In this document: positions 35,299-46,556 of the stretch, piece by piece
How positions within the stretch are numbered: position 1 is the stretch's first letter
Layout: every line of letters begins with the position of its first letter
Source: Parascedosporium putredinis
Lineage: Eukaryota > Ascomycota > Sordariomycetes > Microascales > Microascaceae
Assembly: GCA_949357655.1 (NCBI GenBank)
Contig: CASHTG010000008.1
Coordinates: forward strand, 558,001 to 622,000
Direction: 5' to 3'
Length of the DNA: 64,000 nucleotides
Position numbers and translations under genes: made by a program
Notes under the pieces: model-generated
Databases searched by the model: none
What the model was told of the DNA's origin: nothing
Seen by the model: the letters and a program-made list of their open reading frames with translations, nothing else

Positions 35299-35795
35299 CT
35301 TTGAGATTCTTGATACTACGTGCCCTTGTCTCTGTCTTGCTGTTGCTGGGATGGCCCTTGAGTGTTTGATATGGGTCGAGCCGGAGGACGGCGAGGCATA
35401 TGGGCTTACACTGGAGAGGTGGAATGGCGCTAATTCGATTGGTTCAAGATGGCGGAACCGAAAGCCGGGAACCTACTGCATTGGGTTGCAGCTAGTTGCA
35501 GACTACTCTTTCCGTCCTCCGATGTTGCGATACCCGTCCGCCGGACAGCTGTACCTAACTCCCCGACCATACTAAACGGCGCATTACGCCAAGGGGACTT
35601 CGGAAACAGCATTCGACGAGTATACTGAGATATAAACGCAAGTTCATCAAGAAACACCGTCGATGTAATTGGTGATTACTCATTGGCAGGAAAGCTTACT
35701 CGAGACTCATTATCGCGCTCTCTAGCACCCCGAATTATTCACGCGATCCAAGACACTTACACGCGTTTCAACCTCCAACCCAGCCCTTAACTACG
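35299..35795. promoter_or_regulatory. Bidirectional promoter, hydrolase / FAD hydroxylase
   Basis: 497 bp between divergent starts. It contains GCGGAACCGAAAGCCGG at 35452-35468, with CGG and CCG triplets as bound by Zn2Cys6 regulators; related motifs occur in the other two divergent promoters of the cluster. Also CCGCCGG at 35538-35544. Binding is inferred only. Confidence 0.5.
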
Positions 35796-37401
35796 ATGGT
35801 AAGCTATCCATTCCTCGAAGAGAAGCTTGGACTATGATTCTGACGGTTTTATAAGAGTTTACATGTCGGGATAGTGGGTGCGGGTATCGGCGGCCTTGCT
35901 GCGGCCATCGGCCTACGACTTGCTGGCGCGCAAGTAACGGTGTTAGAAGCTGCGCAAGAGCTTGGAGAGGTATATCACCTTACCCTAAGTGCTCGTAATT
36001 CCGGAAACATGGGAATTTCTCCTAGGCTAACGTCAGCTCTTGTCATCTAGATCGGTGCCGGAATCCAAATGACGCCCAATGTTTCCGTCCTCCTTCAGCG
36101 CTGGGGGTCGACAAGGTCATTGGGAAGAACCTCGTCCAGTTTGAAGAGCTGAACATGCGGCGCAAGGACGGAACTCGCGTCGGACACACAAAGATCGCTA
36201 CGTTGGAGGAGAGCCTCGGTCGACCATGGTGGGTAGTGCACCGCGCGCATCTGCACGACGGACTCGTGGTGGTGGCTCGACAGCTCGGTGCAGAGATTCT
36301 CGTCGACGCCGCCGTTACGCGGATTCACTACCGAGATTCTCGACAGGCTACGGCCGAGACGTACAAGGGTAAGAAATACACGTTTGACCTCATCATTGGG
36401 GCGGATGGGATCAACAGCATTGCTCGAAAGACGCTATTCCCCGACGTCGCACCCGAACCGCCGACGACAAACTGCGCGTACCGCGCCCTGGTTCCGTATG
36501 ACCAGATCCGCAAGGACCCGGTCGCGAGGGAACTGATTGAGAAACTGACGATGGAGGTGTGGATGGGAGAGAACGCGTACATCATCACTTACCCCATCAG
36601 CGGCGGAGACATGTTCAACCTGGTACTCTCGCACCATCGCCCCGAGAAACTACGATCTACGGAGAACGATGTGCCTATTGAGGAACTGTGGAATGAGTAC
36701 AAGGACTTTGATCCCCGGATCAAGAGAATCGTCGACATGATTGACAAGACGGTTAGTATTTCCCCATCTTCTGGTGCAGGGTATATGTCAAGGGCTTTGA
36801 AAGCTGACACTCCTTGCCAAATTTCTAGTCTCGATGGCCGCTCATGGTGACCGGTCCCATGAAATCGTGGTCTTCTCCCAAGAAGAATGTCGTGCTCATG
36901 GGCGATGCCGCCCACTCCATGGTCAACCACATGGCACAAGGAGCCGCCACATCAATGGAAGATGGCGCGTTCCTGGCCAGGTGCATTGCCAGGGTCGTGA
37001 AGGGCCAGATTAGACTGGACGAGGCCATCCGTATCTATGAAGAAGAACGCCAGCCCAAGGCGTACGCCAAGCAACAAGTATCATTCCTCAACGGCGCCAT
37101 CTGGCACCTCCCCGACGGCCCCGAGCAGATTGCCCGTGACAAAGCCATGGCCCCTGAGCTGGAGGGCAAGTACTACGTCCGTAGCAGCAACTTGTACGGT
37201 GACCCTCAAACAGTGTTGGAGGTCTACGGTTACGACGTGGAGCAGCATGCCGAGGCTGCCCTGGACAAATACGTCAACGGCGGAAGGGAACCTTTCCACC
37301 CTGACACCGGCGTCACCGAAACGGTTGCGGAGAAGTATATTAATTGGTTTTTGCCAGAGTCGGCCAAGATCAAATCGCGCGAGGCAAAGTCCAAGCTCTA
37401 G
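35796..37401 (+). CDS. FAD-dependent hydroxylase (salicylate-hydroxylase type) with SKL peroxisomal signal
   Basis: Exons 35796-35798, 35856-35969, 36051-36751 and 36829-37401 give 463 residues. The first exon is just the ATG, followed by GTAAGC and a CTGAC branch point. Motifs: HVGIVGAGIGGLAAAIGLRL (GxGxxG FAD site), RAHLHDGLVVVARQLGAEIL, IIGADGINSIARK (DG motif, FAD and NAD(P)H contact) and VVLMGDAAHSMVNHMAQGAA (GD motif). These define group A flavoprotein aromatic hydroxylases, related to salicylate and 6-hydroxynicotinate hydroxylases. One G is missing in the run at 36103-36107. The protein ends EAKSKL, a canonical PTS1, so peroxisomal import is expected. It shares a divergent promoter with the alpha/beta hydrolase. 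Expected reaction: NAD(P)H- and O2-dependent ring hydroxylation, or decarboxylating hydroxylation, of a small aromatic or heteroaromatic acid. Confidence 0.9.
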
Positions 37402-37622
37402 ACCGAGATTTCATTGGGGGTAGACCTGGACGTTGAATAGGGAGCGAGTCTATGTGGGTTCAAGATCTTCAGAAGATTTGCAAGATGTTTTAGAAAGCTT
37501 CGTTTTGTAGATAGAAATTATATACAACAATTTACATACTGAATGCATGCAATGGATGGATGTGCTGTTGAATTACGGTGGCTCTGTTTATGGAAGTGTT
37601 GAACAGTCTTTAAAAAAATAGA

Positions 37623-37695
37623 CTTCCCCACCAAGGGTCGAACTTGGAATCTTCCGATTAACAGTCGGACGCCTTAACCATTTGGCCATGGAGAA
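37623..37695 (-). tRNA. tRNA-Asn (GTT)
   Basis: 73 nt on the minus strand: acceptor TTCTCCA/TGGGGAA, D arm GCC...GGC, anticodon stem TCCGA/TCGGA with loop CTGTTAA (anticodon GTT), T arm CCAAG-TTCGACC-CTTGG, discriminator G. No intron. A run of seven A (T on the minus strand) at about 37612-37618 is the likely pol III terminator. It sits between the convergent hydroxylase and ALDH genes. Confidence 0.93.
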
Positions 37696-37943
37696 TGCCG
37701 TATTTAAAACTGCCACTATTCGCACTTTTCCGCGTCTTTGCAAAGGGACTACGTGCATCATTATCTATACCTGGCCGGACTGCATGACGGGAAAGTCACA
37801 CGTATGTGGAGCTTCCCTTTGTTTAATTTTAGCCTCCTAAGCTTCAAGGCAAGGAGGAAAGAATATCCGGACACGTTTTAACAAGGAACTATGAGACTGT
37901 GTTTTCGACTTGCTCTATTCTGGGTCTATGTGCTACATGATGC

Positions 37944-39848
37944 TTAGAGTCGGCTCTGCATCGGAGCTAGAGTATTTATCCCACCCACGGTAATCGTCTT
38001 GACCGTCAAGTACTCATCAATTCCATACTTGCTGCCCTCTCGCCCGAATCCGCTGGACTTGATGCCTCCGAACCTGTGTATCATTCGAGTGTTAGTGGAT
38101 TCTCCTCAGAGTCCTTCCAACATACCCGAGATAGATAGTTTGATAAACTTACGGCGCAGCTGCGTCGCTTATGAGCCCTGTATTCAGACCAACCATGCCG
38201 ACCTCAAGGGTCTTGGACACACGCCAAGCTCGCGAGGCATCCTGCGTAAAAATGTACGCCGCGAGCCCCATCTGCGTATCGTTTGCGAGCCTGATCACCT
38301 CTGGTTCAGTCTTGAAGCGGAAAAGGCCCGCAACCGGACCAAAGGTCTCGTCGGATGCCAGCTTCATATCTAGCGTCATATCGACCATCACCGTGGGTTC
38401 AAAGAAGTTGGGACCCAAGTCAGGTCGTGGCCGGCCACCAGCAAGAACCCTGGCACCCTTGGAAACGGCATCTGTAACATGGTCCTTCACCTTTTGGAGT
38501 GCCCTACCGTGTATCAAGGGCCCGTGAGTGGTACTTTCGCGAACAAGGCCGTCTCCGAGAACGAAACTCTGCTGGACGTGCGTTGCGAGTCTGGCAGCGA
38601 ACCGGTCGTACACCGAGTCGTGGACGAAAATGCGGTTCGCGCACACGCACGTCTGGCCCGAACCCCGAAACTTGCTAATCAGCGCACCCTGCACCGCCGC
38701 GTCGAGATCGGCGTCGTCGAACACGATGAAGGGCGCGTTGCCGCCCAGCTCGAGGGAAATCTTCTTCAACGTCGTTTCGGCGCATTGGCGCATCAACAGC
38801 TTTCCGATCTCGGTGGAGCCGGTGAAGGACAGCTTCTTGACGAGAGGGGACTGCGTCAGCGTGCGGCCGACCTCGACGATGTTCTTATCTGTCGTGATGG
38901 CGTTGATGACGCCGTTCGGGATCCCTGCGCGGCGGGCGAGCTCGATGAGGGCGTTGGCGGTGTAAGGGGTCTCTGGTGGCGTTTTGATCACGACGGTGCA
39001 CCCAGCTGCGAGCGCCGCACCAGCTTTCCTGGAGAATGGAGATGGAAAGTTAGCCCCTCTTGGTGTGCCTTATGTGTGATTCGGTTCTGGAGTTACCTTG
39101 TTATCATAGCGGCAGGGAAATTCCACCTATCACTTCGGAGTTAGCCCTTCTTTACCACGATGCTTTTCCGCCGCATGGCAGATTCTAGATGCTTACGGCG
39201 TAATTAGTGCACACACACCAACGGGTTCCTTGAATGTTACAATCTGGTTATCAGAGTTTCCTGCTGGGATCATATCCCCGTAAGTCCTTGGCGCCTCTTC
39301 GCTAAACCACTCTAAAAGCTTGCTGCATAGGCTACCTCAGCTTTGGCCTCGGCCAAGGGTTTCCCGTTCTCCAAAGTGACAAGGAGGCTCAAGTCTTCAG
39401 CATGCTGCAGCATCAAGTCGTGCCATTTTCGCAGCAGCCTTGCTCGCGCGCGGCCAGGAACCGCTCGGAATTGGTGAAATGCTCGATCCGCTGCGGCGAT
39501 GGCTGCCTCGACATCCTGCTTTGAAAACTCGGGGCACGTGCCGATGGTCTGCCCGGTAGCTGGATCTACGCGAGGGAGGGGAGTTAGCAGCCCAGAGACG
39601 TATCATCATGCAAGAGCCCAAGCGGACTCGGCTCACGCGCGGGAAGCATTTGGCTGCCTTTTCTTACTCTCTACCGGGAAGGTGGCGCGGGAGTGAGCGT
39701 CTACCCAGCGCCCATCTACGAAGCCCTTCTGGATGAGGAGGGATGAGTCTCGTAGCTCTTTGACCTGATGTGCCTGTGTAAGTGTGGGCCTCAACTGGGT
39801 TAATAGGGTAGGCGAACAAACCTGAAATGAAGATTTTGGGGTTGCCAT
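37944..39848 (-). CDS. Aldehyde dehydrogenase (succinate-semialdehyde type) with SRL peroxisomal signal
   Basis: Exons are 39822-39848, 39668-39773, 39197-39565, 39097-39126, 38153-39028 and 37944-38073 (minus strand), 512 residues. It reads MATPKSSFQ-AHQVKELRDS and LLIQKGFVDGRWVDAHSRAT, typical of SSADH-like enzymes. Further motifs are NPATGQTIGTCPE, LITPWNFPAAMITRKAGAAL, KISLELGGNAPFIVF (general base Glu) and FRGSGQTCVCANRIFVHD (catalytic Cys). One T is missing in the run at 39314-39317. The C-terminus is APMQSRL, a canonical PTS1. Expected reaction: NAD(P)-linked oxidation of a short omega-oxo acid (semialdehyde) to a dicarboxylate. With the SKL hydroxylase it suggests that part of the pathway runs in peroxisomes. 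The fourth exon is only 30 nt. Confidence 0.92.
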
Positions 39849-40405
39849 CTCGTTAAACTTCTAGACATACGGTAGATTATACACAAGACCCCGCTTTGAA
39901 CTACTAAAGCTATCCAATTGCTCTCACATCATTAACATGATTATATAGCATAACCTATAAGACGATACGAAATGCATCTTTACGGAATGTCTCTTGAGCT
40001 ACGCGAAGCCAGCAGGTGTGATCGGGGCGTTAGGATACTCTGTCGTTCCCCTGCGTTTGTGGGCTTGTAAGATACGTGCGCCACGACCGGGCCGTATCCC
40101 GACAGGGGTAAGAAGACAGCCTTTGCTGAAGCGAAGGCTTTCTACTTCTTCTGGGCCCCTGATTTTGATATGGACTAGACGAATTCGAAGGACGAAGGGG
40201 AAGTATTCAAGGCCCGAGGCTCTGTGTATGTGGGTCGTAGAATGGATCGAGGAAGCTATCGTACGCGGCATTCAAGCTGGAATCAATGTTCATTCAAAGA
40301 GGTGAGCAAAATCATTGTATAAGCTTCAAAGTATACTTGAAATCTACAGTATCTATTCGCAACGCAAAGCTGTGGGGTTGGCGGTCGCATTTGCCATTGC
40401 CAACA
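39849..40405. other. ALDH promoter region
   Basis: Upstream of ALDH and downstream of the beta-lactamase-like gene. No gene seen. An alternative last exon of the latter could lie here (acceptor CCCACAG on the minus strand near 40370), which is unproven. Confidence 0.4.
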
Positions 40406-41822
40406 TCAAGGTGACTTATTCTGCCTTACCACCCGGTAAAGAGCTTCTTCCAACTCTAGAGAAGCCTGCCTTACTGAGAGGTCATCAGTCGGCAGAACCT
40501 GCGTGAACAGAGTGGCCGCAACTCCGCTCTCTCGATCAACGAACCACAACAAGTTCGGAAGCCCATCCCAACTCACCGTGTTTTTCTTCCTCCGCCCCTC
40601 AACATCCATGCTATTGATAAGCCCACATAAACAGTAGCCAATCTCCCCACATCTCTCCAATCGCGAGCCGGTGGCCTAAATAACCAGGTCTTGGAGTCCG
40701 TAGGGTTCGGGCCAACCACAAACTCTCGTAGGGCCTCCATAGGCCCCGGCCCAAGCTGCGGACGGAACAGCTCATCCACGGACGCTTGGCTCAAAAGCGG
40801 TCCGCCGCCCGCAAGAAGCGCGGCCAGGAGCTTGCCATAATCGTTGGCGGTGGAGAACAGGCCGGCCCCTCCCAGAGCATCGCGACACTCGAATTTCCAG
40901 GGCGACGCCTCGACTTTGAGGTCCTGCGGCCCTTCGCCCTCGGCGCGGCGGGCCAGCTCGTGGATATCTCCTTCGCCGAAACCGCGCTTGGCAGGGAAGA
41001 AGGTTGTGTTCTGCGCGCCGAGGGGCTGCCAGATGTGCTTTTGCTGGTACTCATCATATTCCAAACCCGTGAGCGTCTCGACGACGTGGGCGGCCCATTC
41101 GAGGCCGGGACCGTAATCCCAGGATGTGCCGGGCTGGAACACAAGCGGGTGATATTGGCCCTCCATGGTGCCGGAAAACATATTTTCTTGGCGGCCGGCC
41201 CATGCAGAGTACTTTGTCAAGAGTGGATGACGGAGATCATAGCAGAAACCGGATGAGTGCGTAAGTAGCTGTCTGTTCTTAGATATTAGCACTAGGAAGG
41301 ACCAGTATGGTAAAAGGTCAACATGATGCTGTCGCAACGAGAACACAGCCAAGATTCACGACCTGAAAGGATCTTCAGTCTCTTACCGCAGAGTGATTGG
41401 TCCATCTACCTCCTGGAGTATCGGCCGCTCTTCCTCGCCGTGACTCTCAAAACCGGTAATGACTTTCAAATCCCTAAGTCGTGGAATCACGTCCCGCACG
41501 TCGTCGTCTAGCCCTATCAGCCCCTTTTCTACAATTTGCAAGGTGGCTACCGATGTTGTGAGTTTGGTTTGGCTGGCTATCCATGTCACTGTATCTGGCG
41601 TGAGTGCTGGAGCATTGGTTATGTCGACCTTTCGATGGCCAAACGATTTACGGTAGATTTCATTGCCTTTACACATGAAAACACTGTAAGCCGGAGGAGG
41701 ATCTGTACTGATATGAATGCTACGGACATACCTTGACTATTAACGGCAACAAAGGTGGCGCCATGGATACTCCCAGTTCTAGGATCTGTGTATTTCTTCA
41801 ATATAGCGTCGACTTCTTCCAT
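40406..41822 (-). CDS. Beta-lactamase-fold esterase/transferase (EstB/LovD-like)
   Basis: Exons 41732-41822, 41387-41683 and 40406-41272 (minus strand) give about 418 residues. It starts MEEVDAILKKYTDPRTGSIH. The active-site motif is TWIASQTKLTTSVATLQIVE (SxxK, here SQTK). It is followed by TLRQLLTHSSGFCYDLRHPL, SWDYGPGLEWAAHVVE (the Tyr motif) and GGAGLFSTANDYGKLLAALL, then a C-terminal NTVSWDGLPNLLWFVD block. This is the serine class-C beta-lactamase fold used by fungal acyltransferases and esterases such as LovD and EstB homologues. Bases missing: T at 41678-41681 and G (C on the plus strand) at 40645-40648. It is transcribed divergently from the Baeyer-Villiger monooxygenase. Likely role: ester or lactone hydrolysis or acyl transfer; beta-lactam resistance is not implied. 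Confidence 0.85.
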
Positions 41823-42497
41823 TTTGAGGCTACCACGGCGGTGACTGGGCTCAATTGATGCTTGTGGGAGGTTCTAACTGGACCGCTTCCTAACCACTTA
41901 CATGCTCAGCTGGGATCCCCATCTCAGCAGTTACACAATTACTACTAGTTATAAACGATCCCTACAATTTCGGATTCACGTCCCTCTCCTGGCTGTAGAA
42001 AGCTACCCAGTTCTATTTCTCTCTCCCAACGATACTTTAACGACTATTTGCGGACCGAAATGCCCGGTCTGGATTCAAAAAATTGTTCGTCGGTCGACGG
42101 GAGCGTCGCGAGCGCGCTAGCTTAAAGGCTAACCTCCAGGATGGTGTCTACCCCTCACGACAGGGTTGGTACATTTGATAGCTTGCCGAGTGGAGTTCTC
42201 GTCCCTATACCCCCGATGCCCGTGCTCCGATAGCTTTTCCCCGTAAAGAGGATAGCGCTAAGCAGTCTCCAACCCGGCAAGGGCGCCGGCCGTCCACTGT
42301 GGGCGATGATTCTCTCCGTTCGACTTTTTGACAGCAAATACTTGTCCCCATTTTCTCTCTCCCTCTCTCATCTCCTTATCCCTCCTCTGTATTTAAAGCA
42401 TTTATGCTCCTCGCAGGGGCATATTGTAAGGGAAGGGAAGTCGGACACGAAATTAAAGTGAACTGACCTTAGCTTAAGATACTCGAAACACAACACG
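41823..42497. promoter_or_regulatory. Bidirectional promoter, beta-lactamase-like esterase / BVMO
   Basis: 675 bp between divergent starts. GCGGACCGAAATGCCCGG at 42050-42067 resembles the element in the 35.4-kb promoter. A CT-rich tract near 42348-42392 precedes the BVMO start. Regulatory function is inferred. Confidence 0.5.
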
Positions 42498-44746
42498 ATG
42501 ACTGCAAACGGAACTGGTATCAATGGCGTCAATGGGGCTGCGCCTGCCCAGGCCCATCAAGCTTACCAGTACTCTAAGGAGCCCCTGGGAAACCCTCGAC
42601 CGATCCGGATCGTGGTTATCGGCTGCGGCGTGTCTGGCATCGCGGCTGTAAAGATGTTCAAGGATAGGTTTCACAATCTACCAGTGGAACTTGCGCTCTA
42701 CGAGAGGAACAAGTCTGTCGGGGAACCTGGTTCGAGAACCGTTACCCAGGGTAATGCTAGAACCTAACCGCACCACAAGAAACTTCTTGGACTCTTGCAA
42801 GGTAGCTAATACGTACTTGCTGCAGTTGTTCGTGCGACGTACCATCCCACACCTATACCTTTTCATGGGAAGGAAACCCGTACTTTTCGCGGGTATACGT
42901 CGGCGCCCCCGAGCTTTACGAGTACTTCAAAGGACGGGCGGATGCTTACGGTGTTCCGGATTACGTCCGTCTCGAGCACAAGGTTACCGATGTTTCGTGG
43001 AACGAGAAAATGGGGCAGTATGGGCTCAAAATCGAGGATCTGGCTACCGGAAAAACCATCACGGACCATGCTGAAGTTGTCATCAACTCGACCGGAATCC
43101 TAAAGTAAGTGCGGCTTGGTAGTGCAATCCATCCACTTCTTCTCTTACTTGACCTTGGTTCAGCGATGATGGAGGAGAAACTGGGCTAATATCTTGCGTA
43201 GCGCGTGGAAATGGCCTGATATTCCTGGAATCCACACCTTCAAGGGCACCCTTCTCCATTCCGCCAACTACGACACTTCTGCGGATCTCGACGGCAAGGT
43301 CATAGGTGTATTGGGAACTGGGTCCTCTGGCATTCAAATAGTTCCCCAGATGCAAAAGAGTAAGGATGCAAACCGATACCCTCCTTAGTGTTCTCTTTGA
43401 ACCAGATCTGGATCAGACACCCGCTAACAAGAATTGTCCAAAGTTGCCAAACACCTCCATACTTTCCATCGCTCAGCGACATTCATCACCCCGGAACTCG
43501 CGCTCGACCTTGCACCCAAGGGAAGAGACACTGTGTACAGCAGAGAGGAGCAGGACAAGTGGGCGGAGGATCCCGAAGAGTTCCTAAAGTTCCGAAAGCG
43601 GGCGACACACATCTTGAACACGGGATTTGAGGTCATCGTGAAGGATTCCAAGGAACAGAAGGAGACCTTGGCCATGATTAAGAAGCAGATGGAGAAGCGG
43701 CTGAGCAAGAAGAAGGAGCTTATCCCAAAGCTCATACCCGATTTTGCTTTAGGGTGCCGCCGGTAAGTTCACAAGCCTTCTTTTAACCTCTCGCTGGCGA
43801 ACGAGGAATCAAGGGACTGACGCTAGATATTTCACAGATTTACCCCTGGAGATGGATACCTCGAGGCTCTCTGCGAGGACAACGTGACTGTGCGGATAAC
43901 TGATATCAAAGAGATCGTGCCGGACGGCGTCATCACTAGTGACGGAGAGAAGGTCGAACTTGATGCCCTCATCTGCGCCACGGGCTTCAATACGTCGTTC
44001 ATCCCCCTTTCAAGTTAACTGGTCAGGACGGTGCCCTGATGGAGGAAGTTTGGAAGGATGGCCCGAGAGGATATCTCGGAGTTTCCGTCGCCAAATTCCC
44101 CAACTACTTCAGTACGCATCCCTGCTCTCTTTGTCTCATCCCTTACCATTCGTCATTGGCCACTATCCTTTCCCTTTCTACATGAGTATGGTACTAATCG
44201 ATGCATATTTCTATAGTGACCACTGGCCCCGCCGCGCCTGCTGCCCACGGGACCTTTATTCCCTGCATAGAAGCCTACATCAAGTACGCGTTCGACGCCG
44301 TAGAGAGACTCATGAGGGAGGGAATAAAATCCATTTGTGTCAAGGAAGAGGCCGTAGCCGACTTCCAAGAGCACAAGGACAACATTGTCCACGACTTCGT
44401 CTGGACGTCAACCTGCCGATCTTGGTGAGCTCTCCAATGCATATGGTTTGCGAAGGAATCTTCGTACTAATAAATTTGTATTAATAGGTACAAGAACGGA
44501 ACGGTGGATGGCAAGGTCTGGGGCCCTTGGCCGGGCTCTGGCCCCCATTTCCTCGAATCTCTGGCTCACCCACGTTGGGAAGATTACGACTTCAAGTACC
44601 GCACGGGCAACCGATTCCAGTACTTGGGCAACGGGAGGACGATACGCGAACTTGAGGGTGGGGATTTGTCTTGGTTCATTAAGAAGGGCCCTAAGCACAC
44701 GAGAGAGGAACTTACCCCCTCCACGGTTAGCATTAACGGCTTGTAA
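42498..44746 (+). CDS. Baeyer-Villiger flavin monooxygenase
   Basis: Exons are 42498-42750, 42826-43104, 43202-43359, 43444-43762, 43838-44111, 44217-44424 and 44488-44746, giving 583 residues. First Rossmann motif RIVVIGCGVSGIAAVK (FAD), then GGTWFENRYPGCSCDVPSHT (the GTW..NRYPG.xxD block of BVMOs). FKGTLLHSANYD is the BVMO fingerprint FxGxxxHxxxW in a form with Tyr at the last position. Second Rossmann motif GVLGTGSSGIQIVPQMQ (NADPH). CATGFNTSFIPP follows later. Missing bases: G at 42720-42723 and C at 44003-44007. Expected reaction: NADPH/O2 insertion of oxygen next to a ketone, giving an ester or lactone. Related fungal enzymes act in catabolism of cyclic ketones and in secondary metabolism. 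Cytosolic by its termini (ends INGL, not PTS1). Confidence 0.93.
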
Positions 44747-45348
44747 TACTGCATGGAGTGTATATAAATTTTGGGAGACGAAGAGACTTTTTGTTTTCTA
44801 CATCCATAGTGTGATGTTGGAGCGTCATGGACCAAAGCCGAACAAGGTGAGGATTTTCTTCATCGGAATAGTAATAGCCAAAATAATCTGTTCTGAGGGA
44901 GAGAGATAGCGGTGGTGAGAAACAGTTGCTTCAATCACTTCACGTTAGTTCGAGACGGCAATTTTGAAAACTTGGTCTCGCATACGGTATCGTTGTGCGC
45001 ATCGTCTAGACCTTGTTCATGCGTAACTTGCATTCCCGATATGAAGACTATGACCTCCATTCGTTGGTGTTGGATTCACCGCCACTCATCTATGTGTACT
45101 TATTTAGGTACTAGAGCGAGAAAGGACGTAAAGGACCGTGGATTCTTGACACGGGGTGCTACTAGGTCGGTATCTTGACCGTGATGCAATCGATACATGT
45201 AAACAAGATGTCAAGGTTGAGGATTTGAACTGTTAACTGTCAACTGTTTAGAGCATAGCTATACGACACTGAATTTCGATTCTGCATCCTACTACAAGCT
45301 CTTAAAAACACGTGTAACTCCCGGGCCACATGGCCACAACCAGCATCT
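44747..45348. other. Convergent 3' intergenic region
   Basis: Between the BVMO and SDR ends. No gene seen. Confidence 0.5.
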
Positions 45349-46556
45349 TTACCATGCTGTCCAGCCCCCATCAACGACCTTGGGTCTGGTTAGCAACACC
45401 GTGGCTCATATTACTATAGAGATACTTACTATATTGGCCCCTGTCAGGTAACTGCTTGCCTTACTGGCCAACCATACCTAGCACATCCGGTGTAAGTAAG
45501 TCTATGAAATGAACGGTCAACGCTTTGAGCTCGACGTACCATTGTCCCACGGTGTTCATGAGGGTCAGCAAAGCGCCCTAGCATTATGTCAGTACAATCA
45601 AGTCAGGAATTCTTAGTGAGATCCACGAAAACTTACCCATAGGGATCTGCTTGATCCATTCCTTCTGCAAGTCCGTAAGCGGCTCGTCATTATCCTTCTT
45701 CCCAGTCTGCCTCGTCATCAGCGGCGTAGACATGAAGCCCGGACTCAGCGAGTTGACACGGATTCCCCGATCCGCCCACTCCGTAGCCAGAGACAGCGCC
45801 AACGCGTTAACGCCAGACTTGGAAGCATTGTACGAGGCCTGCACCTGGGGCCGCGGGGTGCAACGCCGCAGCGCTAGAGACAAAGATCATGGCACCCGCC
45901 ACTTTATTCTCCAGCATGTGCTTGCCGACGCTGCGCGCGAAGAGATAGGTGCCGTCGAGGTTAACGGCAATGACTTTGCGCCAAGTCGCGAGGTCGACGG
46001 CCTCAGCCTCACGACTGATGCAGATCCCTGCGCAGGTGATGAGAACGTCGATCTGACCAAAGTCCTGCACGACGCGGCTGACCGTGGCCTCGACTTGCTC
46101 CTCGCTGGTAGTGTCGCATGCGTATGCACCTAGTTTTCCGGACCCGGACCCTGTGTCTTGGAGGACTTGGGCCGCTGTATCGGCGATGGCTGTCTGGCAG
46201 GCCTCGAGATCAAGGTCAACACAGGCGCTTCGTATGATAGTGGGTGGTTAGCTTGGGCCTACCATCGTGATGTAGAGTGGTTTCCCTGATTTATCTTACC
46301 AGTTCGCGCCGGACAGTGAGAACGCGATGAGACATTCTCTACCAAGGCCACCCGCACCTCTGATAACGGGTTTGTGAGCTCTCGTACTTCTTTATGATTA
46401 TCGGCCCAAGACTGTAACATACCCCGTAACTACATATATCAATTGATGCACGGTTAGCCAACGAAACACCGGATAGGACCGGTGAGAGTTTAGGGGCTCA
46501 CTCAAGCAGTTCTTTCCTTCCAGAGAAAAGACGGAAAGTACTTTCGAAGCGCCCAT
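45349..46556 (-). CDS. Short-chain dehydrogenase/reductase
   Basis: Seven exons on the minus strand: 46502-46556, 46423-46429, 46300-46359, 45637-46227, 45540-45577, 45430-45477 and 45349-45378, giving 276 residues. It starts MGASKVLSVFSLEGKNCL. The cofactor motif TGGAGGLG is assembled across a 7-nt exon (46423-46429). Also seen: CAGI in place of the usual NAG, the catalytic SYNASKSGVNALALSLATEW (YxxxK), RVNSLSPGFMSTPL and the C-terminal SSYLTGANIVVDGGWTAW. Two C bases are missing, one in each run at 45847-45850 and 45855-45858. With both added the total is an exact 277 codons, which supports the microexon. Closest in style to fungal sorbose/arabinitol-type SDRs. Likely role: NAD(P)-linked interconversion of an alcohol and a ketone, the ketone being a possible substrate of the BVMO. 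Confidence 0.9.

Noticed and set aside
40406..41822. Beta-lactam resistance gene
   Set aside because: The SxxK beta-lactamase fold in fungi is used for esterases and acyltransferases; the context points to ester or lactone chemistry.
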